Assembly: GCF_900142785.1 (NCBI RefSeq)
Contig: NZ_FRCD01000008.1
Location: 124,001 to 188,000 of the forward strand
Reading direction: 5' to 3'
Length of the DNA stretch: 64,000 nucleotides
DNA from: Chryseobacterium carnipullorum
GTDB taxonomy: Bacteria; Bacteroidota; Bacteroidia; Flavobacteriales; Weeksellaceae
Shown here: positions 57,024-64,000 of the stretch, piece after piece
Position numbering within the stretch: position 1 is the first letter of the stretch
Layout of the letters: the number at the start of each line of letters is the position of its first letter
Translations under genes and position numbers: made by a program
Notes under the pieces: model-generated
Told to the model about the DNA's origin: nothing
The model's database searches: none
The model's input: only the letters and a program-made list of their open reading frames with translations

Positions 57024-57737
57024 ATGAACATCAACGGAAAAAATGCCATCGTAACAGGTGGTGGAAGAGGACTTGGGAAAGCGGTTGCATTAGCTTTGGC
57101 TAATGAAGGCGTACATGTTGCGGTTACCGGTAGAAATGAAGAGAACCTTAAAAATACAGTGGAAGAAATCAAAGCGCTTGGAGTAAATTCTGCCTATGCG
57201 GTTTTCAGTATTGATAACGAATCTGAAGTAAAAACGGGGATTGAGTCCCTTGCAAAACAACTTGGTGGGGTTGATATTTTAGTGAATAATGCAGGGATCG
57301 GAGACTTTGGAAGCATCGAAGACATGCCTTCTGAAACCTGGGAACAGGTCATTAAAACGAATTTATTTGGAGTCTACTATGCGGCTAAAGCGGTTCATCC
57401 GTTTATGAAAGAAAATGGGGAAGGTGATATTGTCAATGTAGCTTCTACTGCAGGTTTAAAAGGGGGGCCTAATATGTCTGCGTATGCGGCTTCAAAAGCG
57501 GCAGTCGTTTCTCTGTCTCAGTCCATGATGGCAGAATGGAGAAAACAGAATATCCGTGTGATCACCCTGACACCAAGTACCATTGCTTCCGATATGAGTA
57601 TTCAGGGAGGACTTACAGATGGAAATCCGGATAAAGTTCTTCAGCCGGAAGACTTTGCAGAATGGGTAAGAGATATTCTGAAAATGAACAGAAGAGCGTT
57701 GATTGCCAATGCTTCTATTTTCTCTACAAATCCTTAA
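57024..57737 (+). CDS. Short-chain dehydrogenase/reductase (SDR)
   Basis: The protein has 237 residues from the ATG at 57,024. The Rossmann motif TGGGRGLG (11-18), the NNAGIG strand and the active-site YAASK with an upstream Ser (ASTAGLKGG) identify a classical SDR that uses NAD(P)H. The sequence resembles 3-oxoacyl-ACP reductases of the FabG type, but a broad substrate range is equally likely. The upstream promoter overlaps the longer open frame, which supports the internal start. It stands alone and is followed by a terminator. Confidence 0.85.
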   Translation: MNINGKNAIVTGGGRGLGKAVALALANEGVHVAVTGRNEENLKNTVEEIKALGVNSAYAVFSIDNESEVKTGIESLAKQLGGVDILVNNAGIGDFGSIEDMPSETWEQVIKTNLFGVYYAAKAVHPFMKENGEGDIVNVASTAGLKGGPNMSAYAASKAAVVSLSQSMMAEWRKQNIRVITLTPSTIASDMSIQGGLTDGNPDKVLQPEDFAEWVRDILKMNRRALIANASIFSTNP

Positions 57738-57805
57738 GAACAATTGATTGGTAGTGGTTGCAGATCATACGAAGTGAAGTAATCATGCAATAAAAATATT
57801 CAATA

Positions 57806-57832
57806 GAAGCGGGCTTTTGCTCGCTTTTTTTA
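57806..57832 (+). terminator. Terminator after the SDR gene
   Basis: AAGCGGGC pairs with GCTCGCTT (one mismatch) over TTTT, followed by a T run. Confidence 0.65.
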
Positions 57833-58020
57833 ATTGATACCAGTGGTCATATGTAAAAATTACTTTTATTTTTCCAGCCTCTGCTGAGCGAAGTACCTTC
57901 GATCTTAAAAATCAATCGATAAATTCAAAAACTTAGCGTCAAAGACATTAAAATAAAAATAAAATCAAGAAAAAAATAGAACGGATAACGGTTCCGTTTT
58001 TTTTACCGTAATAACATTCT

Positions 58021-58028
58021 TATTTTTG
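58021..58028 (+). promoter_or_regulatory. -7 element of prmA
   Basis: TATTTTTG lies 19 bp before the prmA ATG. Confidence 0.5.
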
Positions 58029-58047
58029 CAGTAAATTACTTACGCAC

Positions 58048-58875
58048 ATGCAAAATTATTTAGAATTCAATTTCAAGATTTCTCCATTACAGCCATGGAA
58101 TGAGATATTAATGGCAGAGCTTATCGAAATAGGTTTTGACAGCTTTACAGAAGAGATCGACGGAATTTTAGGATATATTCAGAAAGAACTGTTTAAGGAA
58201 GAGGATCTTAAGACCCTTCCGCTTTTTGAAAACGAAAATGTGGAAATCACCTATTCTTTTGAAGAAATGCCCAACATCAACTGGAATGAGGAATGGGAAA
58301 AGAACTTTTCACCCATCAATATCGATGATAAAGTAATGATCAGGGCAGAATTCCATGAATCTGTACCTGGAATGCATGAAATCATCATCCAGCCTAAAAT
58401 GTCTTTCGGAACAGGCCATCACCCTACGACCCATCTGATGATCCAGCAGATGATGGATATTGATTTTAACGGTAAGAAGGTACTTGATATGGGATGCGGA
58501 ACTTCTGTACTGGCGATCTACGCAAAGCAGCAGGGAGCCGGAGAGGTAAAAGCAATTGATATCGATGAATGGTCTGTGGAAAATTCAAAAGAAAATGCTG
58601 CAAGAAATGGTGTGGAATTGGATATTGAACTGGGAACTGCAGAAAACTTAGGAAAAGAGAATTTTGACATTATTCTGGCGAATATCAATAGAAATATCCT
58701 GATCTCTGATATTCCTACCTATGTTTCTGTCATGAATGAAGGTGGCAAATTGCTTCTTTCCGGATTATGTTTCTTTGATGTAGATGATATTCTTGAAGTA
58801 TGCAAAGAAAGCGGACTTGAACTGAAAAAGAAACTTCAGCGTGAAGAATGGGTAAGTTTGTTACTTGAAAAATAA
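58048..58875 (+). CDS. prmA: Ribosomal protein L11 methyltransferase PrmA
   Basis: The protein has 275 residues. The central signature FGTGHHPTTHLMIQQM, the S-adenosylmethionine-binding VLDMGCGTSVLAIYA, and the IILANINRNIL catalytic loop are clear. PrmA trimethylates ribosomal protein L11 in the cytoplasm. The first 100 residues correspond to the substrate-recognition domain. Its stop overlaps the start of the next gene (TAATG), so the two are translationally coupled. Confidence 0.92.
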   Translation: MQNYLEFNFKISPLQPWNEILMAELIEIGFDSFTEEIDGILGYIQKELFKEEDLKTLPLFENENVEITYSFEEMPNINWNEEWEKNFSPINIDDKVMIRAEFHESVPGMHEIIIQPKMSFGTGHHPTTHLMIQQMMDIDFNGKKVLDMGCGTSVLAIYAKQQGAGEVKAIDIDEWSVENSKENAARNGVELDIELGTAENLGKENFDIILANINRNILISDIPTYVSVMNEGGKLLLSGLCFFDVDDILEVCKESGLELKKKLQREEWVSLLLEK

Positions 58876-59735
58876 TGAAACCGACTATTAATATGAAATC
58901 CTTACTAACGGTTATAGGGGTATTGTTCATCCAGCTTTTTTCAGCGCAGGAAGACAATATGACCTATCCTGATGGCATTTTCAGCTTTGAAGAAAATAAA
59001 ACCCAGAAAATTTTCACAGACTGGACCAGAGTAAGAAAGGAACCCAATGTAAAATCAGAGGTAACCGACTCCCTGAACACCAATCAGCAGATAATGATCC
59101 TTAAAAAAGAAGAAGCCGTTCTGAGATTGGGTGAAAGAGGCGCCAACTGGTACAAGATTTCCTATCAGAAAGGAGATGCTGTCTCTGAAGGGTACATCTG
59201 GGGTGGTAACCTCTCTGTAGGCTATCGTAACAAAAATGGATATGACTTCCTTTTTGGATTATCAAAAACGATAGACCGCAAGAGTAAAGAATATAATGGA
59301 ACTGAAAAGCAGAATATCGCAGGGATAAAAGTGATGGAGGGAAATACGCTGATCGATGAGGTGTATTTTGATACTGGAAGAGGCGAGGAGCTGAGTTATG
59401 GCACATTTACCATTGAAAGTGGTCATAAACTACAAAATGTAGAATTAACCCTTAAAGCGATGGTGTCCGGCGAAGCCTGTGGAATTGCAAGCTATGACCA
59501 GTATGTGCTTTTTAGAGATAAAAAATTGGTTGCCCTTCCTCAGCTTACCAATGTAGGTGATGCTGATGTATACTATCACAGTGAGAAATTTGTATTTCCT
59601 AACGACCAGGGAGGAATTCCGAATGCCTTTATCTTTAAAATCGAGGAAATGGAAAGAGATGATAAAGACAGGGAAAAGAAAAAACGTTCATCCAAAACCT
59701 ATCTCTGGAATGGAAGTTCTTATCAGCTCAAATAA
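58875..59735 (+). CDS. Exported protein with SH3-like domain
   Basis: The protein has 286 residues; an internal ATG at 58,893 gives a better signal peptide (MKSLLTVIGVLFIQLFSAQ) and may be the real start. An SH3-like domain (about 50-115; WTRVRKEPNVKSEVTDSL, then WYKISYQKGDAVSEGYIWGG) is of the kind that binds cell-wall peptides. The remainder is beta-rich and unknown. It is coupled to prmA by a 1-bp overlap although the two functions have no known link. Confidence 0.65.
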   Translation: MKPTINMKSLLTVIGVLFIQLFSAQEDNMTYPDGIFSFEENKTQKIFTDWTRVRKEPNVKSEVTDSLNTNQQIMILKKEEAVLRLGERGANWYKISYQKGDAVSEGYIWGGNLSVGYRNKNGYDFLFGLSKTIDRKSKEYNGTEKQNIAGIKVMEGNTLIDEVYFDTGRGEELSYGTFTIESGHKLQNVELTLKAMVSGEACGIASYDQYVLFRDKKLVALPQLTNVGDADVYYHSEKFVFPNDQGGIPNAFIFKIEEMERDDKDREKKKRSSKTYLWNGSSYQLK

Positions 59736-59758
59736 GCTTTTAAATAAAAATAAATGTA

Positions 59759-59788
59759 ACCACTGTATGAATTGCAGTGTTTTTTTTA
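59759..59788 (+). terminator. Terminator after the SH3-like protein gene
   Basis: CACTG (59761-59765) pairs with CAGTG (59775-59779), followed by T8. Confidence 0.65.
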
Positions 59789-59789
59789 T

Positions 59790-60280
59790 GAGTTTTTTTT
59801 AATAGGAAATTTCAATGATGTCCATTTGAGATTTACTCAATTTTGATATGACGTATAGCGCAAATAAGTCCCGCCAGTCTTTGAGTGTTCAATACAGATT
59901 AGAAACTGATCCTCTTGTTCTTGATAGAATCAATTGTAGTACCCTAAAAACGCAGGTGAATATGACTTTACTACTGATAATGGGAATATATATAAAGATA
60001 TAGAGAAAGGATAAATGATGTTTAGTCTCACACTGTCCATTTAAAGGCCGAAAATGACTTAAATACCCTTGTTCCGGATAACCTTGAAGCATATCATTAG
60101 TTTTGCCTTAAATGAGGTGTATAGACGGCAACATCGTAAACTGAAAATTAAAGTCACAATACCTAGAGGATTTGAGGGAATGACTTGGTCTTTCCTCTGG
60201 ATCTTATGAAGAATGTCCGATGTAGTATTGGTCTAAAGATTCTCAATAGAGTCTGAATAGATAGCACATGGAAGTAATAC
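59790..60280 (+). pseudogene. Decayed coding stretch
   Basis: Short protein-like runs appear in different plus-strand frames, broken by stops: a TTDNGNIYKDIEKG run near 59,970, KLKIKVTIPRGFEGMTW near 60,145, and LSSGSYEECP near 60,200. They suggest a gene of about 160 codons with several frameshifts. No start or family can be named. It may be only chance, so confidence is low. Confidence 0.3.
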
Positions 60281-60285
60281 AAACA

Positions 60286-60317
60286 AAAAAGACTTTACAA
60301 AAATGTAAAGTCTTTTT
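60286..60317. terminator. Terminator after the tRNA pair
   Basis: AAAAAGACTTTACA pairs with TGTAAAGTCTTTTT over AAAA, suited to the leftward tRNA transcript and to anything rightward. Confidence 0.8.
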
Positions 60318-60320
60318 AAG

Positions 60321-60394
60321 TGAGCGCGAAAGGATTCGAACCTTTGACCGTCTGCTTAGAAGGCAGATGCTCTATCCAGCTGAGCTACGCACCC
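60321..60394 (-). tRNA. tRNA-Arg (anticodon TCT)
   Basis: Read leftward: 74 nt with acceptor stem GGGTGCG/CGCGCTC, D-loop AGCTCAGCTGGATAGAGC, anticodon loop CTTCTAA with TCT, T-arm GGTTCGAATCC and discriminator A. CCA is not encoded. Confidence 0.93.
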
Positions 60395-60426
60395 ATTAAA
60401 TAATTTTGAAAAAATTACTAAAACTG

Positions 60427-60501
60427 TCGGGGCGGCAGGATTCGAACCTGCGACCTCCTGGTCCCAAACCAGGCGCGATGACCGGACTACGCTACGCCCC
60501 G
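60427..60501 (-). tRNA. tRNA-Pro (anticodon TGG)
   Basis: Read leftward: 75 nt with acceptor stem CGGGGCG/CGCCCCG, anticodon stem CCTGG/CCAGG around TTTGGGA with TGG, T-arm GGTTCGAATCC and discriminator A. It is transcribed before the tRNA-Arg, 32 bp away. Confidence 0.93.
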
Positions 60502-60545
60502 ATTATTAGGTCATCTTAACGAATTTTACTTCGTTTTTGCGAGTG

Positions 60546-60553
60546 CAAAGATA
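60546..60553 (-). promoter_or_regulatory. -7 promoter element of the tRNA pair
   Basis: Read leftward, TATCTTTG lies 44 bp before tRNA-Pro, followed by GCACTCGCAAAAACG. The stretch 60,554-61,028 shows no gene or structure I can name. Confidence 0.7.
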
Positions 60554-61082
60554 GAAAATTATTTTGAATAAAAAAGACTAATGTGAAAAAATATTTAATA
60601 AAATTTTCCTGCATTAAAAGGGTAAAGCCAGAAATATAGGGCTGTTTTCCGAAAGAAATGATCATTGATTGTTTAATATCAGTGTTTTACATTTATAGCT
60701 ATTCATTTTTTGCTTCCCTTGGACGTAGTAACTTTTTTTAGCAGTAATTTTTTTCTGCACACACGAATAAAAAATTCCTGTCACAAAAATAACTTAGCAG
60801 TATTAAAGTCTTAAAGCCACTCAAAAGAAATAATGTACGATGCTTTCTTTGATCGTTTCGCATATTAAGAATATAGCTCTATTCTATGGGGATCGCTATT
60901 TATTGGAAAATTGTGAGCTTATTTATTAAAATGAATTCTATAAATGATTCCTTATTTTGTAACGTTTAGGATGAAATTGAGCGAAATACTTTTCATTATC
61001 AATTTTAAATTATTAATATGGAATTAAGATGATGCTATTGTCAATATTAACTATTTCACTATTTTTGGAGAAAATTAATTAC

Positions 61083-61514
61083 ATGAAAAACTTTTTACTC
61101 ATTTTACCTGTAGTTTTTTTTCAAAGCGTAGTGGCACAGACCCTAAGTTTTGAACATGATACAGGTGGAAACCAAAAAATCAGGAAGTATTGTGCTACCT
61201 GCTCTCCATACAGTAAAGTTGTAAAACAGGAGCTGATCACCGCGGAGAAATTTGTTCCCTCAGTTGATCAAATTAAACTTTATCCCAACCCTACAACAGA
61301 TAAGGTTAATTTGGTTTGGAGCCCTGAACTGGGAGACCGGATCGAAAAAATTGACTATGTTACCTATAATTTTACCCAGATCCGACCGCTACCTTTTAAC
61401 AAAAGAGAAGGTAAAGTGGTACTGGATCTTTCAGATCAGCCAATAGGAATGTACGTTATTATCTTCTATCTGAACAACGGAGAAAAACTTACTTACAAAG
61501 TACTGAAACACTAA
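61083..61514 (+). CDS. Small exported protein with T9SS-like sorting tail
   Basis: The protein has 143 residues from the ATG at 61,083, which gives a clear signal peptide (MKNFLLILPVVFFQSVVAQ); an upstream ATG would add 18 residues. After a short linker with CATC, the rest resembles a type A T9SS sorting domain (IKLYPNPTTDKVNLVWS, then PIGMYVIIFYLNNGEKLTYKV). The protein thus has almost no passenger domain. It lies 24 bp before the large SpvB/RHS gene and may act with it, for example as an export or docking partner. Confidence 0.65.
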   Translation: MKNFLLILPVVFFQSVVAQTLSFEHDTGGNQKIRKYCATCSPYSKVVKQELITAEKFVPSVDQIKLYPNPTTDKVNLVWSPELGDRIEKIDYVTYNFTQIRPLPFNKREGKVVLDLSDQPIGMYVIIFYLNNGEKLTYKVLKH

Positions 61515-61538
61515 CCATATAACTTAAATTATTGTATA

Positions 61539-64000
61539 ATGAGAAAAAAACTCTCACTATTTGTCGTGCTTTTAATAGGCATGGCAAACCTTGTGAATGC
61601 TCAGGGTATAGGACAGACTGCTGGGGCTTTTTCCGTATCCTTAAGTGGAGGAGCCAGCTATTCTATTCCTATTAAAAATTTACCGGGGATAAAAGATGTT
61701 GCGCCCAGTATTTCCCTGGATTATTCCAGTCAGTCTGGAAACGGTATAGCCGGATGGGGATGGAACATCAGTGGACTGTCTTCCATTATAAGAACGACAT
61801 CCAACAGATTCCATGACGGAGGAGTAGACCCGGTGGATCTGGATGAAAAGGACAGATTTGTTATGGATGGGCAGAAGCTGATTCTGAAATCGGGAACCTA
61901 TGGAGGAAATGCTGAATACCAACTTGAAAACTATTCCAATGTAAAGGTAGTTTCTGTTGCTTCTTCAGATCCGTATACACCGTCTTATTTTTTGGTGTAT
62001 CATCCTAACGGTTCTGTGGCCAAATATGCCTGGGACTACGGTTCAGATGTATTTAACTACAGAATGGTTTCTATGGAGGATGCACAGCATAATACCATCA
62101 GCTTTACGTATTCTGTAGGATATATTGAAGCTATAGATTATGGCGGAAATTCCTCTGCGGGAACTCCTAATATCAATAAAATAAAGTTTTCTTACAACAA
62201 TGCCGCACGTACTGAAAATACTCAGTTCTATGGGGGAATGTCTAAAAATATTTCCAGAAAGCTTGATAAGATAGAAGTGCTGGCCAATAATCTGCTTTTC
62301 CGTAAATATCAACTGGAGTATAACACCACATCACTGAATTATGACCGTCTTATAAAAGTTCAGGAATATAACGGCAGCAACGAATCTATTGCACCTGTAA
62401 CTTTTGAATATGATACAACGGATAACGGAATCACAAATAATTCCAAAACAATTACCAGTGTTTCTCCGGCTTTTGATAACGGAAGCTGGCAGTATGTTTC
62501 CGGGTACTTTGATCATGACGGTGCTCTGGATTTTATGACCTATCCGAATTCTAAGGATAAGCTTTACCGGTTTAACTCCAGCCAGCTGATGAATTCTACC
62601 TCGAATGTAGCGGGAGGAATGATCAGTGTGCCAAAATTTTCAGATGTATTTACCTCTAAACTGGTACTCAGCAATAATAAATTTTACAATCTTGATGCTA
62701 TTACTACGGTTTCAGACGGTATTCTTGCTATGGATCAGGAAACTGTTAAATTGAATAATTATATTTCAAATACTTCTTACAGCTCTTTGGATCTGGCCTT
62801 TACTAATACCTTTATTTTTCCTGCAGCTTACAATCAAAGATGTTATCCTATAGGGGGAGATGATGTGTATTATTCAAGAATTCCTAAAAGATATATCAGT
62901 GGAGATTTTGACGGAGATGGAATTACAGATGTTTTGGCTATATCTCTTCCTTATACGGTATATTATCCTACAATATGCAGTGGAGGACCTTCAGGACCTG
63001 TTATAGATCCCAATCCTTTTCCGGGAGAAACCATTCCTACGCACTGCTGCCAGGAAAGTTACACCATGTCCGGATCCAGCGCTTACCTGCTAAAACTTAA
63101 TGCTACTGATTCTTCAGATCAGCAGCCAATGAGTATTGGATATACCAATGCGATCAGTTCAGCATCAAAATTATACGTTGCTGATTTTGATGGGGATGGG
63201 AAGTCCGATCTGTATGTGATCAACAGCGGAAAGATGTATGTCTTTACGGTAGAGGATAACGTTTTTAAGCTGGTTCATGAAACAACAGACAGCTACTTAA
63301 ACAGTCAGTTAAATTCAGATTTACCAGTTTTTGTAGCAGATTTTAACGGAGACGGTAAAACGGATGTCGTTGTTCCGAGAGGAAATGCCAATACCACATG
63401 GTTCTTCTTTACGGCGAACGGAAAGCATTTTAACGGGTCTTCAAAAGATATCGGCATGAACTATTACAAACCGCAGGTGATCAATACATGTTATCCTGAT
63501 GGTTCTGGCGGTAATTTATGCGGGTATATGCTTCAGCAGTATTTTTATACTTTCGCAGATATTAATGGCGACGGCAAAGCAGATGCTTTCTACCATGATA
63601 TTCTTACCCCATATAACTATCCACAGGGAGGACAGGCTTATAATTATCCTTATCTGCATTATGGAGATAATTATTCTATCAGGGATAAAGGAGGCGTAAG
63701 ATATAATATAGGAAGCGATGCCTTCGGATTGCCTAATTTTTCCGGATATATTGACGGATGGCAGAACAATTTCACTTATGGAGGAGCAATTAACAAAGGA
63801 ACACCAATTTTCCTGAGCAACTCAAGTGTTACCAACCAAAATCTGGACTATGCCTTTTTTGGTGGGGATAAAATCAAATATGTTTCTTTCAAAAAAGATA
63901 ACCGTATTGATACATCTCTGAAAAGGATCAAAGAAAACGGGATTACAACCACTATTACCTACAGTCCTCTTGTTGATAATGGCAGTGGTATTTATACGGC
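61539..64000 (+). CDS. SpvB/RHS-type large exported protein (partial, runs off right edge)
   Basis: From the ATG at 61,539 the frame stays open to the edge, about 820 codons. A signal peptide (about 1-22, LVNAQG) is followed by the SpvB N-terminal domain (GGASYSIPIKNLPGIKDVAP; DYSSQSGNGIAGWGWNISGL) and FG-GAP/VCBS calcium-binding repeats (GDFDGDGITDVLAI, ADFDGDGKSDLYVI, ADFNGDGKTDVVVP, ADINGDGKADAFYH). The last visible residues (GITTTITYSPLVDNGSGIY) lead into the TcaC/TcdB-like middle. Such proteins form a shell around a variable C-terminal toxin, which lies outside the window. Confidence 0.82.
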   Translation, partial: MRKKLSLFVVLLIGMANLVNAQGIGQTAGAFSVSLSGGASYSIPIKNLPGIKDVAPSISLDYSSQSGNGIAGWGWNISGLSSIIRTTSNRFHDGGVDPVDLDEKDRFVMDGQKLILKSGTYGGNAEYQLENYSNVKVVSVASSDPYTPSYFLVYHPNGSVAKYAWDYGSDVFNYRMVSMEDAQHNTISFTYSVGYIEAIDYGGNSSAGTPNINKIKFSYNNAARTENTQFYGGMSKNISRKLDKIEVLANNLLFRKYQLEYNTTSLNYDRLIKVQEYNGSNESIAPVTFEYDTTDNGITNNSKTITSVSPAFDNGSWQYVSGYFDHDGALDFMTYPNSKDKLYRFNSSQLMNSTSNVAGGMISVPKFSDVFTSKLVLSNNKFYNLDAITTVSDGILAMDQETVKLNNYISNTSYSSLDLAFTNTFIFPAAYNQRCYPIGGDDVYYSRIPKRYISGDFDGDGITDVLAISLPYTVYYPTICSGGPSGPVIDPNPFPGETIPTHCCQESYTMSGSSAYLLKLNATDSSDQQPMSIGYTNAISSASKLYVADFDGDGKSDLYVINSGKMYVFTVEDNVFKLVHETTDSYLNSQLNSDLPVFVADFNGDGKTDVVVPRGNANTTWFFFTANGKHFNGSSKDIGMNYYKPQVINTCYPDGSGGNLCGYMLQQYFYTFADINGDGKADAFYHDILTPYNYPQGGQAYNYPYLHYGDNYSIRDKGGVRYNIGSDAFGLPNFSGYIDGWQNNFTYGGAINKGTPIFLSNSSVTNQNLDYAFFGGDKIKYVSFKKDNRIDTSLKRIKENGITTTITYSPLVDNGSGIYT

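Noticed and set aside
59889..60092. Minus-strand 67-codon frame
   Set aside because: The composition is not protein-like, there is no recognisable start context, and it overlaps better plus-strand fragments.

Overview
The window looks like the chromosome of a flavobacterium close to Chryseobacterium (Bacteroidota). It is A/T-rich, its promoters carry the Bacteroidota -7 element TAnnTTTG, it has type IX secretion sorting domains, an S46 peptidase, a TonB-dependent receptor of the phylum type, and a Bacteroidota-only (subtype iii) type VI secretion system (T6SS). All names rest on reading motifs by eye; no database search was made.

Region 1 (1-17,080) is part of a subtype-iii T6SS locus. A divergent atypical response regulator is cut by the left edge. 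It is followed by envelope-complex genes (two small TssO-type proteins, a PKD-domain protein, the lipoprotein TssR), three hcp/tssD tube genes, the sheath-recycling ATPase ClpV/TssH, a lytic transglycosylase, VgrG/TssI, and a cargo module made of a LysM protein, a membrane protein and a PAAR-like spike-tip protein with an inserted membrane hairpin. Each hcp gene has the same promoter design: two 16-bp boxes 21 bp apart, then exactly 49 bp to the -7 element. This is the most striking unexplained signal in the window.

Region 2 (17,297-30,506) holds polA, then a minus-strand run of small accessory genes (lipoprotein, DUF6000-like, Imm22-like, YdeI-like), MgtC, an NlpE-like lipoprotein, a DPP11-like S46 peptidase, and an overlapping polysaccharide deacetylase/acetyltransferase pair.

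Region 3 (30,791-44,613) has an M16 peptidase and a complete potassium-uptake locus: a sigma-54-type response regulator, two unannotated single-span microproteins, kdpF, kdpA, kdpB, kdpC, an outer-membrane barrel protein, a KdpD sensor half without a kinase, and a separate HAMP-PAS histidine kinase. The usual KdpD/KdpE pair therefore appears replaced by a split sensor and an NtrC-type regulator.

Region 4 (44,661-64,000) contains an antitoxin-like gene beside a frameshifted gene, two exported proteins, a leucine-rich T9SS cargo protein, a vestigial T9SS domain, ligA, a TonB-dependent receptor with a glycerophosphodiesterase, a short-chain dehydrogenase, prmA, a decayed stretch, tRNA-Pro and tRNA-Arg, and a small T9SS-tailed protein preceding a large SpvB/RHS-type protein that runs off the right edge.
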